Translations under genes and position numbers: made by a program
NCBI GenBank assembly: GCA_963575745.1
Contig: CAUYUJ010021672.1
Coordinates: 8,947 to 72,946 of the forward strand
Source: Prorocentrum cordatum
Taxonomy: Eukaryota > Sar > Dinophyceae > Prorocentrales > Prorocentraceae
Reading direction: 5' to 3'
DNA length: 64,000 nucleotides
The notes under the pieces: model-generated
Databases searched by the model: none
What the model was told of the DNA's origin: nothing
The model's input: the letters and a program-made list of their open reading frames with translations, nothing else
In this document: piece by piece, positions 12,136-23,067 of the stretch
Layout: each line of letters begins with the position of its first letter
How positions within the stretch are numbered: the stretch's first letter is position 1

Positions 12136-12182
12136 ATATATATAGATCCTCCTCCTCCTCCTCCTCCTCCTCCTCCTCCTCC

Positions 12183-12229
<47 letters not shown>

Positions 12230-12295
12230 GTCATCAGCATCAGCAGCAGCAGCAGCAGCCTCATCCTCATCCTCCTCCTCCTCCTCCTCCACTGC
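12136..12295. repeat. CCT-CAT-CAG compound microsatellite
   Basis: A TATATATA island is followed by CCT units, a CAT run (12182-12234), CAG units and CCT units again. Confidence 0.93.
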
Positions 12296-12360
12296 CTGCC
12301 TTGCCGTCCTTCCCCTCGGCCCCTCCATCATCTGGAGCGAGCGCCGCATCCGATGGCCCA

Positions 12361-12668
12361 CGCCAGGCGCGAGAGCGACGCCTGGCCGGAGCGCCCCGCG
12401 GACCGCCTCACGAGCGGCGGGGCCGGGCGAGGCAGAGCTCTCGCCCGCCCCGGAAGCGTCGCAGGGAGGCGATCTGCGCCTCCTGCGTCTTCTGCGCGTC
12501 ACTGATCTGGACAACGCCAGGCGCGAGAGCGACGCCTGGCCGGAGCGCCCCGCGGACCGCCTCACGAACGGTGGGGCCTGGCGAGGCCGAGGTCTCGCCC
12601 GCCCCCGAAGCGTCGCAGGGAGGCGATCTGCGCCTCCCGCGTCTTCTGCGCGTCACTGAGCTGGACAG
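12361..12668. repeat. 154-bp tandem duplication
   Basis: CGCCAGGCGCGAGAGCGACG begins copies at 12361 and 12515. Both run through GAGCGCCCCGCGGACCGCCT and GAAGCGTCGCAGGGAGGCGA with few differences. The unit length is not a multiple of three, and it abuts MITE copy 2. Each unit opens with the palindrome CCAGGCG...CGCCTGG. Confidence 0.9.
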
Positions 12669-12673
12669 CCCCC

Positions 12674-12853
12674 TACAGTGGAGGCCCATGCCACGAGACA
12701 TCCTGCTTGCCTCCAGGGTGTCCCGGGCGTCTTGGGTTTCGATGGTCTTGCGATGGACAGCGTGCCGCTCCCACACCGAAAATCAATGGACGTCCTTGGG
12801 TCTCAGGGTTGGGCTTCTTGTGACAGGTTTCTTGTGGACTGGCCTCCACTGTA
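12674..12853 (+). mobile_element. MITE copy 2 (TA-flanked, TIR CAGTGGAGGCC)
   Basis: It begins TACAGTGGAGGCC and ends GGCCTCCACTGTA, so TA lies outside each perfect 11-bp inverted end. The inverted similarity extends to about 24 bp (CCACGAGA facing TCTTGTGG). The 180-bp block is homologous to 3698-3879. It has no transposase frame. Confidence 0.75.
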
Positions 12854-14150
12854 CCAACACGGCGAACGGCCCGCGAGGGGGGGGGGCCGAGCGGCGCTCC
12901 ACATGCAGACGCGAGGCAGACTGCTCCAGCGCCTCCCTGGCGAAGCTGGCCGCCCACCTCCCCCCCTGGTCCTGCGGGCGTGGCCCCCAATTGGGATCTG
13001 TGCTCCGGTGGCCTCCCAAGGAGTCTTCAGAAGCTCATACGGGGTTTCCCACCCGGTTCCCGTGCATCTTCTCGGACGTCACGACATGTCCGCAGCAATC
13101 TTGAAGGTGATCTTCAACACTTCTCAGGGTCTCAGGGGTCATGTTGGATGTTCTGACCATTATCAACAAGCCCCCGTTTTGTGTGAATCCACAGAGCTTC
13201 ATACAGAATCACATATCTTACGGCACCCCAGGGGCCCCGTCAACAATCCCGAGGTTTTCCTCGTGAGTCCTCGGGAAAACGGTCTGCTGAGGAAGCCCGA
13301 TGGCATCCTGACGATTGCCTCGTGGACCCCAAAGATTCTCCAGCAATCCTAAGGATCACTATCCGGGACCCACAGGACATCCAACAGAACCCGATGACGT
13401 TCCTTAAGAAAACCTGGGGGCTGCCCAGGGTGTCCTTAGGGTGACCGACAGATTTCTCAGGGCGCCCTCAGGGACCCCAAGGATTTCCGTACGAATCCTA
13501 TCAGATTTCATCGTGCTCATGTTTCGACGGATTTCGCCCTCCCGTGCCTGGAGGCGCCACGTAGGGCACACCCAGTCGCAGCGCGGCGCCACCTTGGTCG
13601 TGAAGCGAGGCTCGCCCACCAGTCGCGGAGCGAGACCCGCACCGCTGCGACACAGCTGCGTCGCCCGCGCGCGAAGACCCCGCCCGCGCCGCGCAGCGAG
13701 GCGCCACCCGTCGCGGAGCGAGGCCCCCAACCAGCTGCGGAGCTAGACCCCCGCGGATGTGGTGCATGACGCCTTCCCATGTTGAAGGGGGGCGAATGGG
13801 GCCAGAGACGAGGAAGGAAGCTCCCTCCCCTCCCGAACGCAGACGAGGCAGATGCTGGGGAGGCTGGGGCCCGGGCTTCTCGAACGCACACACCAACATC
13901 CTAGTCCCCCGCACTATTGATGAGGGGTTGGGATGCGTGCGCGCGTTCTCTGCTGAATCCCCCCCCTCCCCCGCCCCCTCTGCCTCCCCCTGGTAATTCC
14001 CCTCCCGCTCCACCCCCTCCCTGTCGCATCCCAAGGCCGGTCGAAACGGCGGGCTGGGCGTTTCACTTGAGTTCCTTTTCGGGGCTCAAGGGACGGGGGT
14101 CATTGTTACAGGGGGTCTGCCAGAGCGCCCGACGATGCAGGACCCCGCAG
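12854..14150. other. no recognised gene
   Basis: Unique sequence. Segments near 13090-13450 show loose TCTCAGGG/CCTCAGGG units, and 13590-13760 has GCGGAGCGAG/CGCGCAGCGAGGC repeats of the short-periodic kind. No domain is recognised. Confidence 0.45.
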
Positions 14151-14159
14151 GGCCAGGGT

Positions 14160-14262
14160 CGCATTGACCCGGACTGGGGCGCAGGATCCTGCAGGATCCT
14201 GCAGGATCCTTCGCATTGGCCCGGACTGGGGTGCAGGATCTTGCAGGATTCTGCAAGGCCTG
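14160..14262. repeat. two-copy repeat with GCAGGATCCT palindromes
   Basis: GCATTGACCCGGACTGGGG with a following GCAGGATC-TGCAGGAT string occurs twice, about 51 bp apart. Three consecutive GCAGGATCCT steps occur in the first copy. Confidence 0.7.
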
Positions 14263-14487
14263 ACTGACCCAGGTTTGGATTGACCGAGGCCAGAAGATCC
14301 CCGATCCTTCACGAGCTGTGATCCTGAAGCTTATAATGTCAACAGCTTCACGGATGGGGGGCGGCACGTTTTCAAATAGTAGCCCTGGCCTTAGCGGCGC
14401 GCAAATTCGCTTCAAAGGAGACAGGAGCTTCAAGGATTGAGGGCGGTCAGTTTTCAGAATATGGCTCTCGTTTTAGCGCCGCGCATC

Positions 14488-14610
14488 GTCCTCCCCGTCT
14501 TCCTCCTCCTCCTCCTCCGCCTCCTCCTCCTCCGCGTCCTGTTCCTCCTCCTCCTCCTCCTCCTCCTCCTCCTCCTCGTCTTCCTCATCCTCATCCACAT
14601 CCTCATTATC
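14488..14610. repeat. CTC/CCT microsatellite
   Basis: CCT triplets with GCC/GTC interruptions. It lies about 190 bp before the large GAT array. Confidence 0.85.
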
Positions 14611-14784
14611 CTCCCCGTCCTCCACTTCCCCATCCTCCCCGTCGTCCTTCCACTCCCCGGCCCCCCGCATCACCCAGGTAAGGTTTCCCAGATTCCAACG
14701 CCGCGCGCGCGCCTAGCGTCGCGCAGCGTGTTTCTCATCGTGCGCAAGATGAGGCCGAGGAGGGAGGGAAATGAGGATGAATTG

Positions 14785-15522
<738 letters not shown>

Positions 15523-15559
15523 AAAGGATGATGAGGAGGAGGAGGAGGAGGAGGAGGGA

Positions 15560-16690
15560 CTCTGACGCTGAACTATCGGCGTTGTAAGCATGACGCTGCC
15601 AGATGTCACGGCGATTGGCATTCCATCTCGTGGCAGGGGGGGGTGACAACCAAGAACCCGACACCATCCGAGAACCCGCCAGGTGATTTGCTCAAAATCC
15701 CCCGAACACGGTGCGGAGGGGAGAGAGCCAATCTCACGCCAAGGAGCAGTCCAACGCTTGCCCACCTATCTGCTACAGTTGTCTGCGCGGGTATGCCGAG
15801 CACAAGCAGCAATATGACCGGACACTAATCAAGATCAGTCGGCCTCCACTTCCCCACATGCTCCCCCAACTCCTTCCTGTTGAAGCTACCGCGCACGGCT
15901 ACAATCAACGAGAGGGAGGGGAGCACATCGAGGGAAGGATGCAAATTTGAAGAGCGGGAAGGGAAGAGGCAAGAAAGGTTCTCAAAAAAGTGATTCCGTT
16001 GCCGCGGAATTTCAGATGCAGTTCGAGCACGTCTTGCTTGGAGTGGTGCTGGTCTAGCAGACGCCCAAGCTTGTCTGCGAGCCGAGCAACATGCTGCTCC
16101 AGCAGGCCCTCCTAAGTCTGCTGAACGCGCATCTTGTAGACAAGAGCCTCCAACTTGTCCTCCAGCACACTTCCGTGCAAGGATGAATTGAGCCCTTGAA
16201 GGGCGATTTCCATCGTATTTACTCGCTTGGCCTTCAACTCGCCTTCGAGTTCGTTATTTGTCGAGTTGGCTCTGCATGTGCTTGACAGTCTCCCTGACAT
16301 CCAGGATTGGGAGTGTAGGGGAGCGAGCTGCGCGGCTGCGAGCAGATCGACGACCACGAGACCGACGTCGTGTTCACGCTCTGATGCCGACCGCACTGTG
16401 GGCCCTCTCCCTCCTTCCTACGCCTCTTTTTCTTCCTCGTTCCCCCTTGCCGCCTGATTCGCCTGTAAGGCTTGGCTGCGATTCTCGACGTTGTGTGCAT
16501 GTGCTTCTTTTGTTGAGCGCGAAGTGCTTTAGTGTCCGGGGCGGCGCTTTTGCCCGGCCCTGGCGTGCATGAGGACACTGGCTCACCCGTTGGGGGCCGC
16601 CTCCGTTCCTTTATGGGTGGAGCCGTCGCCAATCGCAGAGAAGTTGTTGCCCTTCAACTTTATCAAAGTACTTGCCTTGTGTGGTCTTCT
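15560..16690. other. no recognised gene; possible decayed coiled-coil coding remnant on minus strand
   Basis: Between about 16100 and 16330 the minus strand reads a heptad-like segment (NNELEGELKAKRVNT, VLEDKLEALVYKMR) interrupted by a stop at its end. It could be a pseudogene fragment but was not recognised. The rest is unique sequence. Confidence 0.3.
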
Positions 16691-16790
16691 GCCTTGTGTT
16701 TCCTCTCTCCTCTCTCTCTTTCTCTCCCACTCTCTTCCTCCCTCCCTCCCTCCCTCCCTCCCTCCCTCCCTCCTCCCCATCCCCTCTACT
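16691..16790. repeat. CTCT and CCCT tetranucleotide tract
   Basis: CTCTCT runs are followed by about ten TCCC units (16737-16775). Confidence 0.9.
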
Positions 16791-16879
16791 CGGCATGCTG
16801 ATGCCTCTATGTTGGTCGATCTGCCCCGTCTGGGCTACGACCGCTTAGACTGCATCTGTGTCCTCGCAGCGGCTGCGTT

Positions 16880-17836
16880 TTATTCTCTCCGCCGTGCAAC
16901 GCACGGAACTAGACTAGATAATACGAATCTGGGTTGTTCGTTTCTGCCTTCCCCTCTCCCCTCCTCCTCCTCCTCCTCCTCCCCCTCCTCCTCCTCCTCC
17001 TCCTCCTCCTCCTCCTCCTCCTCCTCCTCCTCCTCCTCCTTCCTGGGTGTGGCGACGGCTGCCCGGCCGGCCGGTCTCGAGCCCTGCCACTCCAGAACCC
17101 CCCAGAGCGGCAAGAGAGCCCGTGGCCGCTCGCGGAGTTGGGGCTCAGGTTGGCGGGTGGTTGCGGCGGGAAATCGAATGTGAATGACGCGAGCCTTGCC
17201 GCTCTTCTGCTCCTCGGCTTCGTCTGGGGCCAGCGCGCCATCGGAGGCCAGCACTGCGCCCACAGCATCCGCGAGCCCGACGTGAGCTGGAAGGGCTGCG
17301 GCGTTCTGGACCCTGGAGGCCCGCCCTGGCTTCCTCGCAGGGACCACGCCCTGGTCGCCCCACCTCTCGGGCTGCAGGTCGCGTGCTCTGCTCTCGTGCC
17401 TCCCCTCCTCCTCCCCTCCCCGCTCCCACCACGGGCACGCCACGCAGAGCGCCACTCTCTGCCGAGCCCTCCTCCGGAGGCCAGCCCCGCGCTCGCCCTC
17501 CTCCGGAGGCCGGCCCCGCTGCGGGCGGGCAGCGGGAGCCGCACTCGCGAGCCGCACTTCGCACCCCTCGGGCGCGTGCTCAGCGCCCTCCGCGCTGCAG
17601 GCGCCGCCCGCCTCTGCCGCACGCGGGGCCGGGGACGGCCGGGGGGCCACCTCGCCTCTCGCGGGCGAGGCGGCGGGCCCGCCCGCGGGACTCCGAGGAG
17701 CGAGGATTCGCCTCGATCGAGGATCCGAGGATCCGAGGATCGGGGGTCGCGGATCGCCCCGATCGAGGAGCCTCGATCCTCGACCTCCGCCGCCGAGCGG
17801 CTCCCCACGCTGCCGCCGCGACGTCTGCCAGCGCAT
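16880..17836 (-). CDS. hypothetical GC-rich ORF downstream of a spliced-leader-like sequence
   Basis: A 318-aa minus-strand frame with an ATG at 17836 starts about 185 bp downstream of the DinoSL-like sequence at 18022-18043. It ends in poly-Glu encoded by the 16960-17042 microsatellite. No domain is recognised. The opposite strand is also open for about 300 aa, and a minus-strand frame in another phase is equally open. Coding status is therefore doubtful, and the main reason to list it is its position after the leader relic. Confidence 0.18.
   Translation of the reverse strand: MRWQTSRRQRGEPLGGGGRGSRLLDRGDPRPPILGSSDPRSRRILAPRSPAGGPAASPARGEVAPRPSPAPRAAEAGGACSAEGAEHAPEGCEVRLASAAPAARPQRGRPPEEGERGAGLRRRARQRVALCVACPWWERGGEEEGRHESRARDLQPERWGDQGVVPARKPGRASRVQNAAALPAHVGLADAVGAVLASDGALAPDEAEEQKSGKARVIHIRFPAATTRQPEPQLRERPRALLPLWGVLEWQGSRPAGRAAVATPRKEEEEEEEEEEEEEEEEEEGEEEEEEEGRGEGRNEQPRFVLSSLVPCVARRRE
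16960..17042. repeat. CTC triplet microsatellite
   Basis: CCT units with a single CCCC interruption. Confidence 0.93.
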
Positions 17837-18021
17837 GGCTAAGCGCTCTTCACGTCGCGCAGGCCAGCCGGCGCAGCACCGTCGGCCGCTTAAGGCCACC
17901 GGAGGCAGCTCTGCAAGCTCCGCGGCCAAGCTCTGCGCTCGCCGCGGACGGGCCGGGCGGCGTGCAAACCCAGGTGCCTCTGGCAGAGGCGCGGCCGCCG
18001 CCGATCATGCATGCCCAATGG

Positions 18022-18043
18022 CTTGAGCCAAAACGGCTACGAG
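18022..18043 (-). other. DinoSL-like spliced-leader relic (19/22)
   Basis: Read on the minus strand the 22 bases match the dinoflagellate spliced leader at 19 positions, including the 3' block TTTTGGCTCAAG and the internal CGTAGCC. The differences are at leader positions 1, 2 and 10. A genomic leader of this kind would mark the 5' end of a retroposed mRNA reading leftward. No target duplication or recognisable gene confirms it. Confidence 0.5.
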
Positions 18044-18057
18044 GGAGGATGAGAAGG

Positions 18058-18345
18058 GGGAGGAAGAGGAGGAGGAGGAGGAGGAGGAGGAGGAGGAGGA
18101 GGAGGAGCAGGAGGATGGAGGAGGAGGAGGATGAGGAGGAGGAGGAGGAGGAGGAGGAGGAGGAGGAGGAGGAGGAGGAGGAGGGAGGAGGAGGAGGAGG
18201 AGGAGAAGGAGAAGGAGGAGGAAAGGGATGAGGCGGAGGAGGAGGCGGAGGAGGAGGAGGGGAATGAGAGGATGGAGGAGGAAGAGGGTGGGAGGAGGAG
18301 AAGGAGTAGGAGAAACGAAGGAGGATCGGAAAGAGGCAGAGGGGG
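18058..18345. repeat. GGA purine microsatellite, about 290 bp
   Basis: GGAGGAGGA units with GCG/GAT interruptions form an almost unbroken purine strand. Confidence 0.95.
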
Positions 18346-18754
18346 AGGGGACAGAGGAGTGGTATGCAGGAGCAGGCGAAGAGGGAGGGCGACGAATAGG
18401 TGTATGTATGAGTCGGAGGAGCAAGATGACAGGGGCGCAGATCACACAACGTCCAAGTCACGCTGGAAGCATCGGACGCGACGGAGCGTCATCGCCCTCT
18501 TATGTTTTCCTGTGCACGGGCAGGAGGGTGCATGTTGGAGCCCGAGGCGCCCGCGGACGGGACAGTTCCGTTGCAGGCACCGTCCAGAAGATTTGTTATG
18601 AGCGCGTGGTTTATCATGTTGGCTCCTCGAGCGTGTTAGTACATAGATGTTTCAGCTTCGGCACGGTTTTTCGCCTCCGGTGGTTTTTTCAGCAACCGCC
18701 CTGGAGAGCCACGAGTATCGGTTGCGCCTTGAAGACGCGCCGCCGCAGCTGCGA
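18346..18754. other. no recognised gene
   Basis: Unique sequence between microsatellites with no recognisable domain. Confidence 0.5.
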
Positions 18755-18965
18755 TGGGGCCTCCTCCTCATCCTCATCCTCCTCCTCCTCATCCGCCTCC
18801 TCCTCTTCCTCCTCATCCGCCTCCTCATCGTCATCATCATCAGCAACATCATCATCGTCGTCGTCGTCATCCTCAACATCGTCATCAGATTCCTCCTCCT
18901 CCTCCCACTCCTCCTCCTCCCCATCTTCTTTTGCCTCATCCTCCCCTTCTTGTCTCTCCTCTCAG
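18755..18965. repeat. CCT/CAT/CGT mixed microsatellite
   Basis: CTC and CAT triplets with a GTC/CGTC core at about 18855-18875. Confidence 0.9.
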
Positions 18966-19235
18966 GAGGAGTGACAGGGCGCGCGGGGAATGGGGAGGAA
19001 GGCGCAGGATGAGGAGGCGGAGGAAGAGGCTGCGGAGAAAAGGGAGGGGAAGCGAGAGTAGAAGAGGGAAGGGGGGCAAGCTAGGTGCGTTTGCGCCGTA
19101 GCTGCCATCTTGCCTCTCTCACCCAACCCTTCCTAGTGTGCTGAGTTTTCTCGAGTCGCAGACGGGCACCATAGCAAACATGGACCCCCCAAAGTGATCC
19201 CGTCGTGTTATGCGCACGCGGAAAGGGGGGCCGTG

Positions 19236-19565
19236 TACATTCGAGGAGGAGGAGGAGGAGGAGGAGGAGGAGGAGGAGGAGGAGGAGGAGGAGGAGGAGG
19301 GGGAGGAGCAGGAGGAGCAGGAGGAGCAGGAGGAGGAGGAGGAGGAGGAGGAGGAGCAGCAGGAAGAGGGGGACAGCAGCAGGAGCAGCAGTGGAGGAGC
19401 AGAGGAGGAGGAGCAGAGGAGGAGCAGAGGAGGAGGAGCAGGGGGACAGCAGCAGGAGCAGCAGAGGAGGAGGAGCAGCAGGAAGAGGGGGAGGGGGAGG
19501 AGGAGCAGCAGCAGCAGGAGCAGGAGTGGCAGGAGCGGGAGGAGCAGGAGGACCAGGGCAAGGCG
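19236..19565. repeat. GGA/GCA purine-rich microsatellite
   Basis: Pure GGA to about 19310, then GGA with regular GCA insertions (GGAGCAGGAGCAGGAGGA). Poly-Glu, poly-Gly and poly-Arg frames are artefacts. Confidence 0.95.
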
Positions 19566-19894
19566 GCGGGGAGCCGAGGGGGCGGCAACGACCCGGAGCC
19601 ATACATGTGGCCCGCGCTCCAGCGCTGGGGCCGTGGCATCGCTCGGACGCGTGCATTTTTTCCCGGCGAGAACCATCGAGGGCCATCCTGGACCTTCGAG
19701 CAAAACAGACACGCACGAAACCGAAAAATGCACGGGTAATGGACGTCCGAGCGACGGCAAGGGGGCGGGGGCGCCATCCTGAACGGCTTGAGCAACTCGC
19801 CGGTCTTGAAACCGAGCCAACGCTGCAGCGGGAGCCCTGTTTGCATGTTCATGCATTATGGTGTGCAACCTACGTGGTGCTATATTTTGCGGGC

Positions 19895-20105
19895 CCCGGA
19901 AACGGCAAGGCCGTTTTTTCACCGTTTCCAAAAAAATGCCCCTTGAAAATGGAAACGGCAAAAAAACGGCGACCGGAAACAACAAGAAAACGGCTCCAGG
20001 ATTGGAACCGGAGCCGGAACCGGTCAAAAACGGCGACGTAACCGGTAACACAAACGGCGTCGGAACCGACACAAAAAACGGCAAAACGGAGCCGGTCAAA
20101 ATTGG
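19895..20105 (+). repeat. degenerate AAACGGC repeat
   Basis: GGAAACGGCAAAA, AAAACGGCGACGTAACCGGTAA and CGGAACCGAC units recur irregularly. The plus-strand frame (19858-20130) reads Lys/Asn/Gly/Thr-rich pseudo-repeats such as KNGDVTGNTNGVGTDTKNGK. I read it as repeat DNA, not a gene. Confidence 0.6.
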
Positions 20106-20127
20106 CCTTGTCGCTTCCAGGGCCCAC

Positions 20128-20535
20128 TAATGTGTGTATATATACATATATATATGTACACATACATATACATATTCACAGATATATACATATGACGCGA
20201 TCTACGTGGTTCAACTTATGTTGTGCAATCGGTGTTGTGCTGTTTACGTGCTGCGCAATCTTTGTGGCGCGACATGCGGTATGCAGTATATGATGTGTGC
20301 CAGGTGCATTTTCTTATGTGGTGCCATATGCGTCATGTGGTATGTGTAACATATTTATATACATATACATATACATATACATATACGTATACATATATAT
20401 ACACATATATATACACACATACACACGTGCATGCATACATGCATACTGACACGGATGCACATTTACAACCGGACTCAATATATGTATATTTGTGAGGACA
20501 TACACACACACATATATATATATATACACATGTGA
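20128..20535. repeat. TA/CATATA microsatellites and GTGGTGC-type degenerate repeat
   Basis: ATATAC runs lie at 20135-20190, 20350-20420 and 20500-20530. Between them (20195-20340) are loose TGTGGTGCAATxTxTG units, the complement of the CACACCACATAGC family at 60.1 kb. Confidence 0.85.
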
Positions 20536-20686
20536 TCACCCCTTCCAGTATCATACCATTCGATTGTGCGCGATGCCTTTTCCCGCATCGTCGTCCTGAT
20601 CCTGGTCCGCCTCCTCGTCATCGTCTTTTCGCTCTTCGCCCTGCCCCCTCTCATCGTTGCTATGCGTCCTTGCACATGTGAGTGAA

Positions 20687-20871
20687 TGTACGGCCCCTCC
20701 CGAGGCTCTCAGTGTGGAGCCAGGGCCAGACGGGCCCTGGCAGTCACGACACGCCATAGGAGGCCTTTTTTGCGTGCGGCCCAAGAAAGGCCTGTATTGT
20801 TTGGAGCGGGCTTCCCGCCATAGCCCATGAGGGGCTCAAAACATCATCGAGTCCAGATCATCATATCTGCA
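20687..20871 (+). repeat. 5' LTR of copia-type element
   Basis: 185 bp, from TGTACGGCCCCTCCCG to CATATCTGCA. It aligns along its length with 25447-25629, sharing GAGCCAGGGCCAGACGGGCC, TTTGGAGCGGGCTTCCCGCC and ATGAGGGGCTCAA. Confidence 0.8.
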
Positions 20872-20927
20872 CGGTGACAAGTGTGAGATAACGAACCTTC
20901 CCTGAAGGCTAGTGGCGCCAGCGCGCC

Positions 20928-22330
20928 ATGGCGGCCGATGCAGCAGCGGCGGGGGTGCAGCTGCTAGATTCGAGAGGCGTCGGGGAAGCGCCGACGCTTA
21001 CAGGTAAGAGGGAGGACCTCGAAGATTGGATTTTCCCTTTTCGAGAGTTACTGTGGACTGCTAGGCTGGACAGCGGGGCTGGAAGTGGCCAGAGATGCAG
21101 AGGAGCCGCTCGCGGTTGAGCAGATCGGCGAGCAAGGATTGCGAGACGTGCGAAGCGACATCACGCAGATGCGGACCTTTATCCTCGAGGCAGTGATCGG
21201 TCAGAGCGGAGTGATTGCGAAGCCACCAGCTGCAGGACGAAGCAGCAACGACATGGACGTCGACGCGATATCCAAGGGAAAAGGCAAGCAGGACAGCAAA
21301 GACAAGTGTCAGCTCTGCAACAAGGCGAACCACACGGCTCGAGACTGCTACTGGCGAGACAGAGGACAGCCGCAGAGTGACGGCAAAGGAAAAGGCAAGA
21401 GTTTCGGCAAAGACTGCAAAAGCAAGGGTAAGGATAGTGCCACGTTCACAGGGAAGTGCGACTACTGTCACAAGACGGGCCACAAGAAGGCGGATTGCAG
21501 AAAGCACCTAGCCGACGAGAAGGCCAAAGGGAACGCAGCGATCGAGCAGGAGAATGCAAATTCGAAGACGGTAGCCAAGATTGAGTACGCTGACATCGAG
21601 TGCGAGATCTGCGACGACGACCAGTTCTACTGCATGACGATGAAGGCCGAGGACGGTGATGCCGATTTCTGCGGCATGGACCTGGACGGGACCACCTTCA
21701 TCACGCTGGACACGGCGAGCGACTGCCACGTCGGCCCGACCACGTTCGGCGAAGGCTGCAAGCAGGTGGCAGGTTCTGGGCCGAGACTGCTGGACGCGCA
21801 GAGGCAGGATATCAAGATGGGCACCGTCGCGACGCCGCCGATGGCCGTCGACAACGACAATGATCAGGCGAAGTTGATGAGCGCCGACTTCAGGCTGGGC
21901 GGCGCGGCGTCAAAGACGATCTTCTCACTGCCCGAGGCAACGGATAAAGGGTGTGGGGTTCTGGCTGAGCGCGAAGAGCGGCATGCGCACGTGCCCAGGA
22001 GGCGACCTCACCAAGGGCATCCCGCTCAGCAGGAAGAACCACGCCCTGGGCTTCAAAGCGAAGACCTTCAGGACGACGATGGAGGCGAAGGAGTTCGCAG
22101 CCGGCGTGGACGCGAACGAGCAGCAGAAAGAGTTCGCGCAGCCACCTGGCGCCCCTGGCAGCGGGGGCGCGGCGGCAGCAGCACCGGCAGCGCCAGCGGC
22201 CGCAGCGGCATGGGTCGGACCTGAGCAACAACCAGCAGGAGACGGACGGGGACGTCTAGCTCGGCAACTCGTAGTGCTGCGCGAAGGGCGGGACCCCTGC
22301 CCTTCGCGCAGCATTGCGAGTTGCCGCTGA
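20928..22330 (+). pseudogene. Gag-protease region of copia element
   Basis: The frame from 20928 begins the Gag (PTLTGKREDLEDWIFPFREL resembles the N-terminal part of copia Gag) and ends at 21119. Reading then continues in the frame from 21085, so most of the usual Gag interior is missing. That frame carries two CCHC zinc knuckles, CQLCNKANHTARDC (21307-21348) and CDYCHKTGHKKADC (21457-21498), in a Lys-rich linker. The retropepsin-like motif LDTASDCHVGP follows (catalytic Asp at 21709-21711). At about 21950 the sequence shifts to the frame ending at 22330 (GVGFWLSAKSGMRTCP and on). The product would package RNA and process the polyprotein, but the shifts argue that it is inactive. Confidence 0.8.
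22262..22326. repeat. 28-bp stem hairpin inside the copia element
   Basis: Arms 22262-22289 and 22299-22326 pair along all 28 positions if two G-U pairs are allowed (26 of 28 exact), with a 9-nt loop GGGACCCCT. It sits between the protease and the SAP/integrase frames, overlapping the end of one frame (22330) and the start of the next (22321). Confidence 0.9.
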
Positions 22331-23067
22331 GGAGCTTCCTGCACCCAGACGGCCGCGTGGAGGACCTGCGGACCAGGCTCAAGGAACTGGGGCAGCCGAT
22401 CTACGGCAAGAAGGACGAGTTGCGGACAAGGCTTAGCGACGCTGAGCGGAGGCTCACGGCGCACCACGCGAGAGTGAAGGAGCTGGAGCGTAGGCACGAG
22501 GAGTCCGCGCAGGGGGGGCCCTCGATCGCACCGCGCGAAGTCGCTGGGCCCGCTGCGCCAACGGAGGCGGAGCGAGCAGCGCGCGAACTTCCACATCTCA
22601 CGAGAGCTCCATGGCTCGAGGCCTGCGCGAGAGAAAACGAGACGGCCAAGCTGCAGAAGACGCTCACCTTCGACCAGGAGGACACGGGGAGGGCGCAGAT
22701 CGCCCTGGATTTCTGCCATCTGAAGACCAACGGCGACTGGGCGGAGATCGGGGACGAAGAGACGCCAGCGGCGGACACGTTCGCGACGACGCTCGCGATG
22801 GCTGAGAGGGACATGCTGATGTTCAACACGGTTTCGACGCCGACCAAGGCGGTCACTGATTTCGAGGTGGCCAGCGCGAGCAGCTTCATCGAAGGCGCGC
22901 ATCTCACCGCGGCGGACATCAAGACGGACGGGGAGCCGACGATCCTGAACCCGGAAGGGCATTTGGATCGGAAAGCACAAGGAGAGCGACGATCACATAT
23001 TCCTGGCACCTGCGGGGCGGCATCGCGCGAGGACCTGCAGGAAGCTGGAGCCAGCGCTGCGGGCTGA
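22321..23067 (+). pseudogene. SAP-like segment and integrase N-terminal part of copia element
   Basis: A 248-aa frame. Residues about 15-45 (VEDLRTRLKELGQPIYGKK and the following ELRTRLSDAERRL) resemble a SAP helix-extension-helix. Residues about 80-150 read EAERAARELPHLTRAPWLEACAREN, then IALDFCHLKTNG. This resembles the pre-integrase block and the first catalytic Asp segment of copia integrases; the zinc-binding residues are degraded. The frame ends in unrelated sequence, and the remaining DDE residues were not identified. Confidence 0.6.
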
